Shown here in pieces: positions 9,859-18,693 of a stretch of DNA of 64,000 bases. The DNA is from Paracoccaceae bacterium (lineage in GTDB: Bacteria > Pseudomonadota > Alphaproteobacteria > Rhodobacterales > Rhodobacteraceae): positions 434,001 through 498,000 of the forward strand of contig QWDA01000001.1 of NCBI GenBank assembly GCA_003605175.1, read 5' to 3'. Under the pieces are notes generated by a model that saw nothing but the letters and a program-made list of their open reading frames with translations, did not search any database and was not told the origin of the DNA. Every line of letters starts with the position of its first letter. The first letter of the stretch is position 1. A program made the translations under genes and the position numbers.

Positions 9859-10923
9859 ATGCCCGGTGCGGGGCGCAAGGGGCGGGCGGCGGCGACGAAC
9901 CGCGCCGGCCGGTTCGAGCCCTATGCCCGGGTGGCCGTGGACGATGGCTGGCCGTCCGAGGCGCCGGAGCCGCTCAGGACCGAGGTGGCCGTCGAGCGGC
10001 CGCGGAGCGTGATCACGCGCAACGCCTCGCCCGATATCGGGTTCGACCGGTCGATCAACCCCTACCGGGGCTGCGAGCACGGCTGCATCTACTGCTTCGC
10101 GCGGCCGAGCCACGCCTATCTGGGCCTGTCGCCCGGGCTCGATTTCGAGACCCGGCTGATCGCCAGACCCACGGCGCCGGAGGTGCTGGCGGCGGAGCTC
10201 GGGCGGAAGGCGTACCGGCCGGCGGTGATTGCGATCGGGACAAATACCGACCCCTACCAACCGGTGGAGGGGCGGATGGGGATCATGCGCGGGGTGCTGG
10301 AGGTACTGCAGGCGCACCGGCATCCGGTGGCGGTGGTGACCAAGGGGACGCTGATCGAGCGCGACGCGGACATCCTGGGCGCGATGGGCCAGCAGGGGCT
10401 CGCGCGGGTGGGGATCTCGGTGACCACGCTCGATCCCAAGGTCTCCCGCGCGATGGAGCCGCGGGTGCCGCATCCCGAAAGGCGCCTCGCGGTGATCCGG
10501 CGGCTGACGGAAGCGGGCTGCCCGGTCCGGGTGATGGTGGCGCCGGTGGTGCCGGCGCTGACCGATCACGAGCTCGAGGCGATTCTCGCCCGTGCCGCCG
10601 AGGCCGGCGCAACGGCGGCGAGCTGGATCATGCTGCGGTTGCCGCGCGAGGTGGCGCCCTTGTTCCGCGACTGGCTGGCGGAGCGGTTCCCGGACCGCGC
10701 GGCGCATGTCATGGCGCGGGTGCGCGAGCTCCATGGCGGGCGCGATTACGACCCCGACTGGGGTGCGCGGATGACCGGGCGCGGGCTCTTCGCCGAGATG
10801 ACCGCGCAGCGGTTCCAGATCGCGGTGAAACGGCTCGGCCTCCTGCCGGACCTGCCGCCGCTCAGGACCGACCTGTTCCGGGTGCCGCCGCGCGCCGGCG
10901 ACCAGTTGAGCCTGTTCGATTGA
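9859..10923 (+). CDS. PA0069-type radical SAM protein
   Basis: A 354-aa radical SAM enzyme. Cys72, Cys76 and Cys79 (GCEHGCIYCF) form the CX3CX2C site that binds the [4Fe-4S] cluster and S-adenosylmethionine. GTNTDPYQPVE near residue 120 and RVGISVTTLD near 179 are typical of the SplB-like/PA0069 family. The substrate is unknown. The start at ATG 9859 precedes the conserved RFEPYARV segment; the frame is open far upstream but there it is antisense to the corrinoid gene. No strong Shine-Dalgarno is visible. The GFA gene follows 24 bases downstream, so the pair may be an operon. Confidence 0.9.
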   Translation: MPGAGRKGRAAATNRAGRFEPYARVAVDDGWPSEAPEPLRTEVAVERPRSVITRNASPDIGFDRSINPYRGCEHGCIYCFARPSHAYLGLSPGLDFETRLIARPTAPEVLAAELGRKAYRPAVIAIGTNTDPYQPVEGRMGIMRGVLEVLQAHRHPVAVVTKGTLIERDADILGAMGQQGLARVGISVTTLDPKVSRAMEPRVPHPERRLAVIRRLTEAGCPVRVMVAPVVPALTDHELEAILARAAEAGATAASWIMLRLPREVAPLFRDWLAERFPDRAAHVMARVRELHGGRDYDPDWGARMTGRGLFAEMTAQRFQIAVKRLGLLPDLPPLRTDLFRVPPRAGDQLSLFD

Positions 10924-10947
10924 CGTTCACGAAGGAAGGAGAACGAA

Positions 10948-11304
10948 ATGGCCGAGAAGCATTATTCGGGAAGCTGCCAATGCGGCGCGGTCCGGTTCGA
11001 GGTCGATATCGATCTCGACGGCGCCGTGACCTGCAATTGCTCGCGCTGCCAGAGGCTGGGGTCGGTCCTGGCCTTCGCGCCGCGCGAGAAATTCGCGCTG
11101 AAACAGGGCGAGGACGCGACCCAGACCTACCTGTTCAACTCGAAGACCATCGAGCACCGGTTCTGCCGGACCTGCGGGATCGAGAGCTTTGCCTTCGGTG
11201 CGATGCCGGACGGCACCAGGATCGCGGCGGTGAACGCGAATTGTCTCGACGGGGTCGATCCCAGGGCGTTGACGCCCAAACACGTGGACGGCGCGAGCCG
11301 CTGA
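10948..11304 (+). CDS. GFA (CENP-V/formaldehyde-activating-like) family protein
   Basis: A 118-aa zinc protein with the GFA ligand pattern: Cys10 and Cys12 (GSCQCGAVRF), Cys29, Cys31 and Cys34 (TCNCSRC), Cys73 and Cys76 (FCRTCG). The family includes glutathione-dependent formaldehyde-activating enzyme, but most members are uncharacterised and share only the zinc fold. A strong AGGAGAA ribosome site precedes ATG 10948. It converges on the methyltransferase gene with 4 bases between stops. Confidence 0.92.
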   Translation: MAEKHYSGSCQCGAVRFEVDIDLDGAVTCNCSRCQRLGSVLAFAPREKFALKQGEDATQTYLFNSKTIEHRFCRTCGIESFAFGAMPDGTRIAAVNANCLDGVDPRALTPKHVDGASR

Positions 11305-11308
11305 GCGG

Positions 11309-12322
11309 TCAACCCCGGCGGCGGCCGCGGCGTTCGCGCTGCGGCCCCGGCGTGTCGCCGGTTCCGTCGGAGGCCGAGGAGAAGCCGCCGAGCGCGGCGG
11401 TGATCGCGTCGAGTGTCGGGCGGGGGCCTGCCGGCCGGGTCTCCAGCGCCGCGCGCATCTGGACGAGGTGCGCGGGCGTGGTGCCACAACAGCCGCCGAT
11501 AATCTTCGCGCCGCAATCGCGGGCGAGGACGGCGTAATCGGCCATCAGCTCGGGCGTGCCGTCGTAATGGATATGCCCGTCGACATATTTCGGGATCCCG
11601 GCATTGCCCTTGGCAATCACCGGCCGCTCGGTGCCCTGCGCGGCGAAGCCGAGGATGGTGCGCAACAGGTCGGAGGCGCCGACGCCGCAATTGGCGCCGA
11701 AGGCGAGGGGCTTGTGGTCGAGCTTTTCCACCAGGTCGGCCATCGCCGCCGAGGTCAAGCCCATCATCGTGCGGCCCGCGGTGTCGAAGCTCATCGTGCC
11801 GCACCAGGGCATGCCCGACAGCCGCACGCCCTCGGCGGCGGCCGTGTATTCCTGCGGTGCCGAGATGGTCTCGATCCAGAGCACGTCCGCGCCGCCTTCC
11901 TTCAGCCCCTCGGCCTGCTCGTGGAACATCTCCACGGCGGCCGCGTGGGTGAGCGGGCCCATCGGCTCCATGATGTCGCCCGTGGGGCCCATCGAACCGG
12001 CCACGATCACCCGGCGCCCGGAGGCGTCGGCGATCTCGCGCGCCAGTTCCGCGCCGACCCGGTTCAACTCGCGCACCCGGCCCTGCGCGTCATGCAGTTT
12101 CAGCCGCGAGGCGTTGCCGCCGAAGGTGTTGGTCAGGAACAGGTCCGAGCCCGCCTCGACCGCGCCGCGATAGAGCGTGCGGATCTTGTCGGGGGCGCCG
12201 GTGTTCCACAGCTCCGGCGCCTCGCCGGCACTGAGGCCCATGTTGAACAGGTTGGTCCCGGTCGCGCCGTCGGCGAGAATCCAGTCCCGCTCGGCAAGCA
12301 TCTGAGAAAGCGGATCGCTCAT
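11309..12322 (-). CDS. bmt: Homocysteine S-methyltransferase (Bmt / MetH N-terminal-like)
   Basis: A 337-aa Zn-dependent methyltransferase of the homocysteine-binding barrel type. The N-terminus has DGATGTNLF, the middle TNTFGGN and GSMGPTGD, and the zinc ligands are the Cys in FGANCGVG and the Cys pair in GGCCGTTP. It is often annotated betaine-homocysteine methyltransferase, but in Rhodobacterales the nearby corrinoid protein and DUF1638 gene suggest it accepts methyl groups from methylcobalamin as one subunit of a split methionine synthase. The C-terminal 30 residues are low-complexity (Ser/Gly/Arg). The start ATG 12322 is chosen for the family N-terminus; an upstream in-frame start at 12379 is less likely. 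Confidence 0.9.
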   Translation of the reverse strand: MSDPLSQMLAERDWILADGATGTNLFNMGLSAGEAPELWNTGAPDKIRTLYRGAVEAGSDLFLTNTFGGNASRLKLHDAQGRVRELNRVGAELAREIADASGRRVIVAGSMGPTGDIMEPMGPLTHAAAVEMFHEQAEGLKEGGADVLWIETISAPQEYTAAAEGVRLSGMPWCGTMSFDTAGRTMMGLTSAAMADLVEKLDHKPLAFGANCGVGASDLLRTILGFAAQGTERPVIAKGNAGIPKYVDGHIHYDGTPELMADYAVLARDCGAKIIGGCCGTTPAHLVQMRAALETRPAGPRPTLDAITAALGGFSSASDGTGDTPGPQRERRGRRRG

Positions 12323-12390
12323 GTCTGGCCCGGTTGTGTCAATCCGGCGTGAAATCGCACGGGCGGGGGCCGAAGGCAAATCGAATTCGT

Positions 12391-14265
12391 TCAGGATGAT
12401 CGTGAGGCGGCTGCATGTCGTCCCGGCTCGGCGGCGGATGCGGCGGGCGACGGGATCGGCACCGGGCGGGTCACCCGGCGCAGGATGTCGAGCCCGGCGA
12501 GCGCCAGCGCGAGGGGGCCGGGGGCGCAGAGATAGAGCGGTTCGCGGCGCGGCGCGAAGGCCATCTTGAACTGGCGCAGGCCCTCGCCGGCCGCGCCGTT
12601 ACAGGGCAGGCGCGCGGCCAGCCCGGCGGCGCGGGACGAGGGCAGGGCGGCGAGCGAGAGGCGCGGGCAGCCCCGCGCGGCGGCTTCGGCGATGGCGGCG
12701 GCGATCAGCGCGTGCATGGTGCCGTCGGGCGCCTCGGGCGCGGTGCGGAGAAGGTCGAGCGTCCATTCATGGCCGGCGTCGTGAAAGGTCGCGAAGGCGA
12801 CGAGCCGGCCCTCCCGCATGGCGAGGAGCGTGCGCTGGCCGGCGACATAGCCGGGCGACCAGCGGCCCATGGAAAACCCGCGCTCGCCGCCGCGCGCGTC
12901 TGACCAGGCCGCGGCGACCGCGTCCATCTCGGCGACCGGCAGGTTGCCGGGCCAGGTGAGCGCCACCGCGACCCCGGCCTTGTCGGCGCCGCGCAGCTTG
13001 CGGCGGAGGCGGGCATGGGCGGAGCCCTTGGTGGAGAAACCGCGGGGGTCGAGCCAGATCTCGTCGGCCACATGCACCGCCAGCCAGCCGCGGCGCCGCG
13101 CGGCGAGCGCGGTGCGGGCGCCGCATTTGTAGAGCGCGGGCACGAGGCCGGCCCTGCGGGCGCTTGCCTCGAAGGCGGCGAGCGCCTCGGGGAGGTCGCC
13201 CCGGCGCGCGGCGGGATCGCCCAGCGCGACGAGGCTCTGGCCGGTCTCGGCGGCGGCGAAGCGGGCGGGGCCGAAGGCGCGCCAGTCGAGCTCGCCCAGG
13301 CGGGTGAGCCGCGCTTCGGCGCGGGGTGCGTGGGCGAGGGGCAGCGTCGGTGCGACCGGCGGCGCGCCCAGGCCGCCGCGGCCGGGCAGGACGACGAGGA
13401 CGAGGCCGCCGAGGATCGCGGGAAGGCCGAAATAGACCAGCCGGAAGGCGAGGATCGCGGCGAGGAGTTCGGGCTCGGGGACCTGGGGGAGGAGCCAGAG
13501 CAGGGTGAGCTCGAACGGCCCGGCGCCGGCCGGCGTGCCCCAGACCAGCCCGGCGCCGAGCGCGATCATGAAGGCCGGGACAAGCGCGGCGGGGGCGAGG
13601 AGAGTCGGGTCGGGCAGCAGGAACCACAGAGCGAGGGCGGCGAAGACGGTGTCGGCCACGGCGGCGCCGAGGATCTGGCTCATCAGCCGGAGCGAGGGCA
13701 GGTTGACGCGCAGCCAGCGCGGCTGGGCGAGCGAGAGAAGGATCGCGGCGAGAGTGGCGGCGCACCCGGCGGGCAGCAGCCAGGCGGGGGCGCGTTCGGG
13801 GAGGCCCGCGACGGCGCCGGCGGCGGCGATGGCGACGAGCAGCGCCACCATGAAGCTCGCGGCGACGGCGGCGGTGATCCCCGCGGCGCTCTCGAAGCGG
13901 AGGCCCTTCAGGAGATGCCAGCGCGCCAGCGTGCCGCTGACCAGCCCGAGCCCGACGATCTGCGCCACCGCGATGGACGCGGCGCCCGAGATCGCGGCCC
14001 GGCGGGCGGGCACCCCGGTGCGGAACCAGCGATGGATGGCGACGTCATAGAGGCCGATCGCGGCGAAGCTCGCGGCGGTGAGGCCGATCGCGGCGGCCCA
14101 GCGCGGCGCGGGGATCGAGCGCACGAGCGCAAGAACCTCGCCGGGCTCGACCGCGGAGAATCGCTCGGCCAGGATCGCGCCGCAGACCGTAAGGACCGCA
14201 AGCGCAAGGGCTGGCCTGAACCAGGCGGCCGCACGCGTCGGCCGGACACTCGCAAGACGTCGCAC
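12391..14265 (-). CDS. MprF-like aminoacyl-phosphatidylglycerol synthase (DUF2156)
   Basis: A 624-aa membrane protein. Residues ~15-305 contain about eight hydrophobic helices (LPG_synthase_TM-like flippase part), and ~320-610 form a soluble DUF2156 domain with a doubled GNAT-like fold: FSTKGSAHARLRRKLR, ERGFSMGRWSPGYVAG, then WTLDLLR...PDGTMHALIAAAI. MprF enzymes transfer lysine or alanine from tRNA to phosphatidylglycerol and flip the product, lowering the negative surface charge. At 624 aa it is shorter than the ~850 aa Gram-positive type. It is upstream of bmt on the same strand (68-base gap). The amino acid used cannot be told from the sequence. Confidence 0.87.
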   Translation of the reverse strand: MRRLASVRPTRAAAWFRPALALAVLTVCGAILAERFSAVEPGEVLALVRSIPAPRWAAAIGLTAASFAAIGLYDVAIHRWFRTGVPARRAAISGAASIAVAQIVGLGLVSGTLARWHLLKGLRFESAAGITAAVAASFMVALLVAIAAAGAVAGLPERAPAWLLPAGCAATLAAILLSLAQPRWLRVNLPSLRLMSQILGAAVADTVFAALALWFLLPDPTLLAPAALVPAFMIALGAGLVWGTPAGAGPFELTLLWLLPQVPEPELLAAILAFRLVYFGLPAILGGLVLVVLPGRGGLGAPPVAPTLPLAHAPRAEARLTRLGELDWRAFGPARFAAAETGQSLVALGDPAARRGDLPEALAAFEASARRAGLVPALYKCGARTALAARRRGWLAVHVADEIWLDPRGFSTKGSAHARLRRKLRGADKAGVAVALTWPGNLPVAEMDAVAAAWSDARGGERGFSMGRWSPGYVAGQRTLLAMREGRLVAFATFHDAGHEWTLDLLRTAPEAPDGTMHALIAAAIAEAAARGCPRLSLAALPSSRAAGLAARLPCNGAAGEGLRQFKMAFAPRREPLYLCAPGPLALALAGLDILRRVTRPVPIPSPAASAAEPGRHAAASRSS

Positions 14266-14386
14266 TCGAAACCCCTCCTCGCGGACACACCACCGGGGAT
14301 AGGCGAGAGGCCTCGGGGATTCGTTAACGCGATGCGGCGATTTCGAGGTATTACGGCGCCGCCGCCAAGGCCGCGGCGCGCGTGGA

Positions 14387-14701
14387 TCAGGCCTCGTTGA
14401 CGAGCTGTTCCTTGGCGATCAAGAGAAGCTCGCCCATTTTCGCGCGGATCTCGTCGGCGCTGGCGAGATCGCCCAGGTCGGCCGCCACCTTGCGGACCAC
14501 GTCCTCGATGCCGGGCTCGGCGAAATCGGCCTTCACCACCGTCCTGGCATATTCGTCGGCCTCGTCGCCTTTCTTGCCAAGGAGTTCCGCCGCCCAGAGG
14601 CCGAGCAGCTTGTTGCGCCGCGCCTCGGCGCGGAACTGCATCTCCTCGTCATGGGCGAACTTGGCCTCGAAGGCGCTCTCGCGGTCGTCGAAGGTGGTCA
14701 T
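14387..14701 (-). CDS. F1-ATPase inhibitor subunit zeta (DUF1476)
   Basis: A 104-aa helical protein matching DUF1476: FDDRESAFEAKFAHDEEMQFRA at the N-terminus (residues 4-25), then RRNKLLGLWAAELLG and a C-terminal helical domain ADEIRAKMGELL. In Paracoccus this protein is the zeta subunit that inhibits ATP hydrolysis by the F1Fo-ATP synthase through its N-terminal helix. Length is normal. It is a single leftward gene, divergent from the peroxidase gene and followed by a 121-base gap before the MprF-like start. Confidence 0.9.
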   Translation of the reverse strand: MTTFDDRESAFEAKFAHDEEMQFRAEARRNKLLGLWAAELLGKKGDEADEYARTVVKADFAEPGIEDVVRKVAADLGDLASADEIRAKMGELLLIAKEQLVNEA

Positions 14702-14887
14702 GGACGCACTCCGTTGGTCACTTCTGGCGCCTCATATGGCCCATGCGCGACCCGCTTGCAACCGCGGCGCCGCGGGCCGGAGCACCGCGCCCGGGCGCGA
14801 TCTCGCGCTTCCGTGATGCTCGCCAGAAGTGCATGGCCCGGCGCGGGCGAAAATGCTAACGTCCGCCCATTGAACCGAATTGATTTC

Positions 14888-14902
14888 AGGAGATCCATCC
14901 TG
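14888..14902 (+). promoter_or_regulatory. Ribosome binding site fixing a CTG start
   Basis: AGGAG at 14888-14892 is followed after 7 bases by CTG (14900-14902), in frame with the peroxidase. No ATG, GTG or TTG occurs in frame close downstream of this site, and the nearest upstream ATG (14816) has no ribosome site. Confidence 0.55.
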
Positions 14903-16414
14903 GCTCACGGCAGCAAATCCATTGACGTGCTCGCGCCGCACTCGCAGTTCTACCAGGGCCGTTTCGGGCGGATCGCCCCCGATCTGCCGGCCTGGACGCC
15001 GCCCGGCGTCCCCGAAAGCGGGATCGACGCGTTTTTCCTCGATGTGGCCAACACCCTCATGACCGAGGTGCCGGGCGCCGATCCGGCCGACCTCCTGACC
15101 ATGACGCCCGAGCTGGAAGCCGAGTTCCAGACCGGCGTGGTCAGCGACACGGCGACAGGCATCCCGGCCGGCTACACCTATTTCGGCCAGTTCGTCGACC
15201 ATGACATCACCTTCGACACCGCCTCCTCGCTGCAGCGCAAGAGCGACCCCGAGGGGATCCTGAACTTCCGCACCCCGCGGCTCGATCTCGACAATGTCTA
15301 CGGGCGCGGGCGGTCGGACCAGCCCTACATGTATGACGGTTCGACCGGGAAGATGCTGATCGGCCAGATCGCCGGCAGCACGCTCTCCGACCTGCCGCGC
15401 AACGCCCAGGGGCGGGCGCTGATCGGCGACATGCGCAATGACGAGAATTCCATGGTGAGCCAGCTCCAGCTTGCGATGCTGCGCGCCCACAACACGCTGG
15501 TCGACCGCGCCACCGCTGCCGGCATGGATGATCCTTTCGAGGCCGCCCGCACCACGTTGCGCTGGCTCTACCAATGGGTGGTCTGGCACGATTTCGTCCA
15601 CCGGATCGCCAATGACGAGATCCACGGCGCCGCGCTCTCGCTCGAGACCATGCCCGGCGGCCGCAAGTTCTGGGATCTGGGGCTGAGCGACGTCTATAGC
15701 TGGCGGAACGATCCGTACATGCCGGTCGAGTTCTCGGTCGCGGCCTACCGGTTCGGCCATTCCATGGTGCGCAACGCCTACCAGACCAATTTCCCGCATC
15801 GCGGCTTTGGGGTCTTCGCGCCGATCTTCGACAATACCGGCGGCGGCGACCCGGACGATCTGCGCGGCTTCCGCCCGATGAAGGCGGAGAACTCGATCCA
15901 GTGGGACTGGTTCCTGCCGATGGGCGGGCCCGGCCCGTTCCCGCAGCGGGCGCGGAAGATCGACACGAAGCTCGCAAATGCGCTCGTCAACCTGCACGAG
16001 GACGCCGCAGGCAGCCCGATGAACATCCTCGCCTTCCGCAACCTCAAGCGCGGCTGGAGCTTCGGCCTGCCATCGGGGACGGATCTCGCGCAGAAATTCG
16101 GCCTCACGCCGATCGCGCTCGGCGCCGACGAGCCCGACAGCCTGTGGTACTACATCCTCAAGGAGGCCGGATCGCTGCCGGGCGCCAATGGCGGCCAGAT
16201 GCTGGGGCGTCTGGGCTCCACCATCGTCTGCGGCGTTTTCGCGGGGCTCCTGAAGGGCGACCCGAATTCCTGGGTCAATATCCGGCCCACATGGACGCCC
16301 GCCGACGACCCGCTCCTCCAGGACGGCACCGACAATGCCGACAGCCCCGGGAAGTGGGAGCTTTCCTCGATCATCCGGCTTTCCGGACTGCCGGTTGCCG
16401 GTGGAGATTTCTGA
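14900..16414 (+). CDS. Animal-type haem peroxidase family protein, probable CTG start
   Basis: A ~504-aa member of the animal (XPO) haem peroxidase superfamily. The distal motif FGQFVDHDIT places His101 as distal histidine; RFGHSMVRNAY places His287 as likely proximal ligand; NDENSMVSQLQ and LRAHNTLVDR are conserved around residue 180-203. No signal peptide is seen, so it may be cytosolic or exported otherwise. The start is argued from a textbook AGGAG 7 bases ahead of CTG 14900, which opens the family-like sequence xAHGSKSIDVLAPHS. The alternative ATG at 14816 adds 28 residues without a ribosome site. The oxidised substrate is unknown. Confidence 0.86.
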   Translation: MAHGSKSIDVLAPHSQFYQGRFGRIAPDLPAWTPPGVPESGIDAFFLDVANTLMTEVPGADPADLLTMTPELEAEFQTGVVSDTATGIPAGYTYFGQFVDHDITFDTASSLQRKSDPEGILNFRTPRLDLDNVYGRGRSDQPYMYDGSTGKMLIGQIAGSTLSDLPRNAQGRALIGDMRNDENSMVSQLQLAMLRAHNTLVDRATAAGMDDPFEAARTTLRWLYQWVVWHDFVHRIANDEIHGAALSLETMPGGRKFWDLGLSDVYSWRNDPYMPVEFSVAAYRFGHSMVRNAYQTNFPHRGFGVFAPIFDNTGGGDPDDLRGFRPMKAENSIQWDWFLPMGGPGPFPQRARKIDTKLANALVNLHEDAAGSPMNILAFRNLKRGWSFGLPSGTDLAQKFGLTPIALGADEPDSLWYYILKEAGSLPGANGGQMLGRLGSTIVCGVFAGLLKGDPNSWVNIRPTWTPADDPLLQDGTDNADSPGKWELSSIIRLSGLPVAGGDF

Positions 16415-16439
16415 GCGTTTCGGCGCCTGGCCGCCTGTC

Positions 16440-16465
16440 GCCCGCCCCGCCTTGCCGGGGCGGGC
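16440..16465 (+). terminator. GC-rich hairpin after the peroxidase gene
   Basis: A perfect 10-bp stem (GCCCGCCCCG with CGGGGCGGGC) around a 6-base loop lies 26 bases after the stop and is followed by GCTTTCCCC, a weak T-tract. Probable intrinsic terminator isolating purC. Confidence 0.6.
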
Positions 16466-16537
16466 GCTTTCCCCTATAGCGCTAGCGACAGCGCGCAGGG
16501 TCCGCCCTGACGCGCGCGCTTTTGTTTCGGAGCATCC

Positions 16538-17299
16538 ATGGCACGCCGCAAGAAAGTCTACGAAGGCAAGGCGAAGATTCTGTACGAAGGCCCCGAGCCG
16601 GGGACGCTGGTGCAGTATTTCAAGGACGACGCCACCGCCTTCAACGCCCAGAAGAGGGCCACCATCGAGGGCAAGGGCGTTCTGAACAACCGGCTCAGCG
16701 AGTTCTTCATGAACGGGCTGGCGCAGATCGGCGTGCCCACGCATTTCATCAAGCGGATCAACATGCGCGAGCAGCTGATCCGCTCGGTGGAGATCATCCC
16801 GCTCGAGGTGGTGGTGCGCAACTTCGCCGCCGGCTCGATCTCCACCCGGCTCGGCATCGCCGAAGGCACGCCGCTGCCGCGCCCGATCATCGAGTTCTGC
16901 CTCAAGGACGACAAGTTGGGCGATCCGCTGGTCTCCGAGGAGCATGTCATCGCCTTCGGCTGGGCGGCGCAGCAGGATCTCGACGACATGGTGGCGCTGG
17001 CGCTCCGGGTGAACGATTTCCTCTCGGGCTGCTTCCTCGCGGTCGGCATCAAGCTCGTCGATTTCAAGATCGAGATCGGCCGGATCTGGGAGAACGACTA
17101 CCAGCGCCTGATCGTGGCCGACGAGATCAGCCCGGATTCCTGCCGGCTGTGGGATATCGAGACCGGCCAGAAGCTCGACAAGGACGTGTTCCGCCGCGAC
17201 CTGGGCTCCTTGACCGATGCCTATACCGAGGTCGCCCGGCGGCTCGGCGTGCTGCCCTCGAACGTGACCCACACGACGAAGCCGACGCTGATCAACTGA
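16538..17299 (+). CDS. purC: Phosphoribosylaminoimidazole-succinocarboxamide synthase
   Basis: A 253-aa SAICAR synthetase, which joins aspartate to CAIR in purine synthesis using ATP. Diagnostic blocks are [10 protein letters not shown] at residue 8, [11 protein letters not shown] near 29, the substrate loop [11 protein letters not shown] near 89, [10 protein letters not shown] near 175 and [13 protein letters not shown] near 197. Length is that of the bacterial monofunctional enzyme. It stands alone here; purS and purQ do not follow. Confidence 0.97.
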   Translation: MARRKKVYEGKAKILYEGPEPGTLVQYFKDDATAFNAQKRATIEGKGVLNNRLSEFFMNGLAQIGVPTHFIKRINMREQLIRSVEIIPLEVVVRNFAAGSISTRLGIAEGTPLPRPIIEFCLKDDKLGDPLVSEEHVIAFGWAAQQDLDDMVALALRVNDFLSGCFLAVGIKLVDFKIEIGRIWENDYQRLIVADEISPDSCRLWDIETGQKLDKDVFRRDLGSLTDAYTEVARRLGVLPSNVTHTTKPTLIN

Positions 17300-17843
17300 A
17301 GCGCTTCCGGGAGGGGGCGATCGGCTTCTCGGGCCGGAAAGGCGTCAGATCAACGACCTGAAGCCTTTCACGAGCGGCTCCGGGTCGCGCCCGCCGATGC
17401 GCACGCAGGGTGAGGCGGACGGGAGCCAAGACGTGCCGCGCAAAAGCGGTTCCCGCTCTTGCGCGCGCCGGCCCCGCGAACTCGAATGGGTAGAGCGGAT
17501 CGCGTGCAGGCGCATGAACGCGGGCACGCTCCCGGCGATGGCGCCTTGCCCCGTAGCGCCTGGCGACAGTCAGGGCTTGCTGACAGTGGCCGCGTTCCAT
17601 GCCGGTCCCCGGCCCCCCGCGCGCGTACCGGGCCGCCACGGCGGTCCCGGGACGACCGCCAGACGGATCGGAGCCGGCGCAGGGGATGCACCGCGGCCGC
17701 CGCCCATTCCCCGCCCGACGCGACCTGAAAACCCGGGCCTCCACCAGCCGACGCCGCGCCGACGGACCCTTGCCACGCCGTCTTGTCCGCGGAGCCCGCC
17801 GCTTCCGACACCGTGCCGCCCGAGATATGATTGGGGACATAGA
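17300..17843. other. Gene-poor interval between purC and tetR
   Basis: I see no convincing gene in this 544-base stretch. Open frames on both strands are Arg/Pro-rich and lack ribosome sites. No clear terminator for purC is visible; weak dyads (for example CGGGCCGGAAAGG region near 17330) have no T-run. Confidence 0.6.
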
Positions 17844-17859
17844 TAGGACGAATGTCCTA
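17844..17859. promoter_or_regulatory. Palindromic operator upstream of tetR-type gene
   Basis: TAGGACGAATGTCCTA is a perfect inverted repeat with 6-base arms and a 4-base centre, in an AT-richer promoter region 55 bases before the TetR start. A further GGACAT/ATGTCC pair overlaps it. Likely autoregulatory site of the TetR protein at 17915. Confidence 0.55.
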
Positions 17860-17914
17860 AGTAGGATCGCTGTCATTCATATGACGTTCATCATTTTGGG
17901 TGTGAATTCGGGGC

Positions 17915-18523
17915 ATGTCCCGAAAGACGCGGCACAATGAGAAGGTCAGGGCGCGGATCCTTGCGGCAGCGGGAGACGTGTTTCGTGCGGAGGGGGCGGA
18001 GCGGGCCCGGATCGACATGATCATGGAGCGCGCGGGGCTGACGCGCGGCGCCTTCTATGCCCATTTCGCGTCGAAGTCCGTGCTCTTCGCCGCGGCGGTG
18101 GAGGAGGAGGATTCCGTCCTTCGTCTCCTGCGCGGCCGGAGCGCGACGAGCCCGGACGCGCTGGGGCTGGGGCTTCTCTACATCTTCCGGATCCTGCTCG
18201 ACCCGGGCCGCCATGCCGGTATCGCGAGCGCCTGGACCCTGCCCGCGCTGATGCGCGATGCGGCGCTCGGCGGTGCGGCGGCGCGGGCGGCCTATGGCCG
18301 GGCGCTTGCCGAAACCCTGGCGGAGATGGCGCGCGGGCTTCGCTGCGGACCCGGCGAACCGGCACTCGCCGCCGCGCTCGCCCAGGCCTGCGGCGCCCAT
18401 GCCATGGCCGCGGCCTGCTCCGAAGAGCCGCTCCGGGCGCATCTGCTCGCGGGAGCAAAGGCCGAGGTGGAGCGTCTGCTCGGGGAGTTCATCCCGAAGC
18501 GGAGCCGGGACGCGGACCCGTGA
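17915..18523 (+). CDS. TetR/AcrR family transcriptional regulator
   Basis: A 202-aa regulator. The N-terminal DNA-binding domain reads VRARILAAAGDVFRAEGAER then IDMIMERAGLTRGAFYAHFASKSVLF (helix-turn-helix about residues 33-58). The C-terminal domain (70-195) is Ala-rich, with ACGAHAMAAACSEEP near 168. There is no divergent or co-directional partner gene that names its target: the next real gene is rplU, 0.9 kb away. A perfect palindrome lies upstream. The last 117 bases of this gene recur, diverged, 288 bp downstream, implying a former tandem duplication. Confidence 0.86.
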   Translation: MSRKTRHNEKVRARILAAAGDVFRAEGAERARIDMIMERAGLTRGAFYAHFASKSVLFAAAVEEEDSVLRLLRGRSATSPDALGLGLLYIFRILLDPGRHAGIASAWTLPALMRDAALGGAAARAAYGRALAETLAEMARGLRCGPGEPALAAALAQACGAHAMAAACSEEPLRAHLLAGAKAEVERLLGEFIPKRSRDADP

Positions 18524-18693
18524 TGCCGGGTCCAAGGCATGGGCGATGAGAATGGCCGCGAGGTGGTTATGTGCCGATTTCCATACCCCGCGGCGGGTTT
18601 GCGGGAGTGTTTGAGGTGTGGCGCTGACGGCAGATGGCGGGAACGGCGGAGCGCTGGGTGCCACGCTCGGCCGGAGGACCTCGTGGCCCATAC

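Noticed and set aside
12323-12390. SAM or cobalamin riboswitch upstream of bmt
   Set aside because: The gap is only 68 bases and shows no B12-box or SAM-II-like sequence.
14732-17272. 846-codon minus-strand open frame opposite the peroxidase and purC
   Set aside because: It spans two well-supported plus-strand genes and their intergenic terminator; composition is that of a mirror frame.
17292-17876. Minus-strand open frame in the purC-tetR gap
   Set aside because: No ribosome site, Arg/Pro-rich product, no homology that I recognise.
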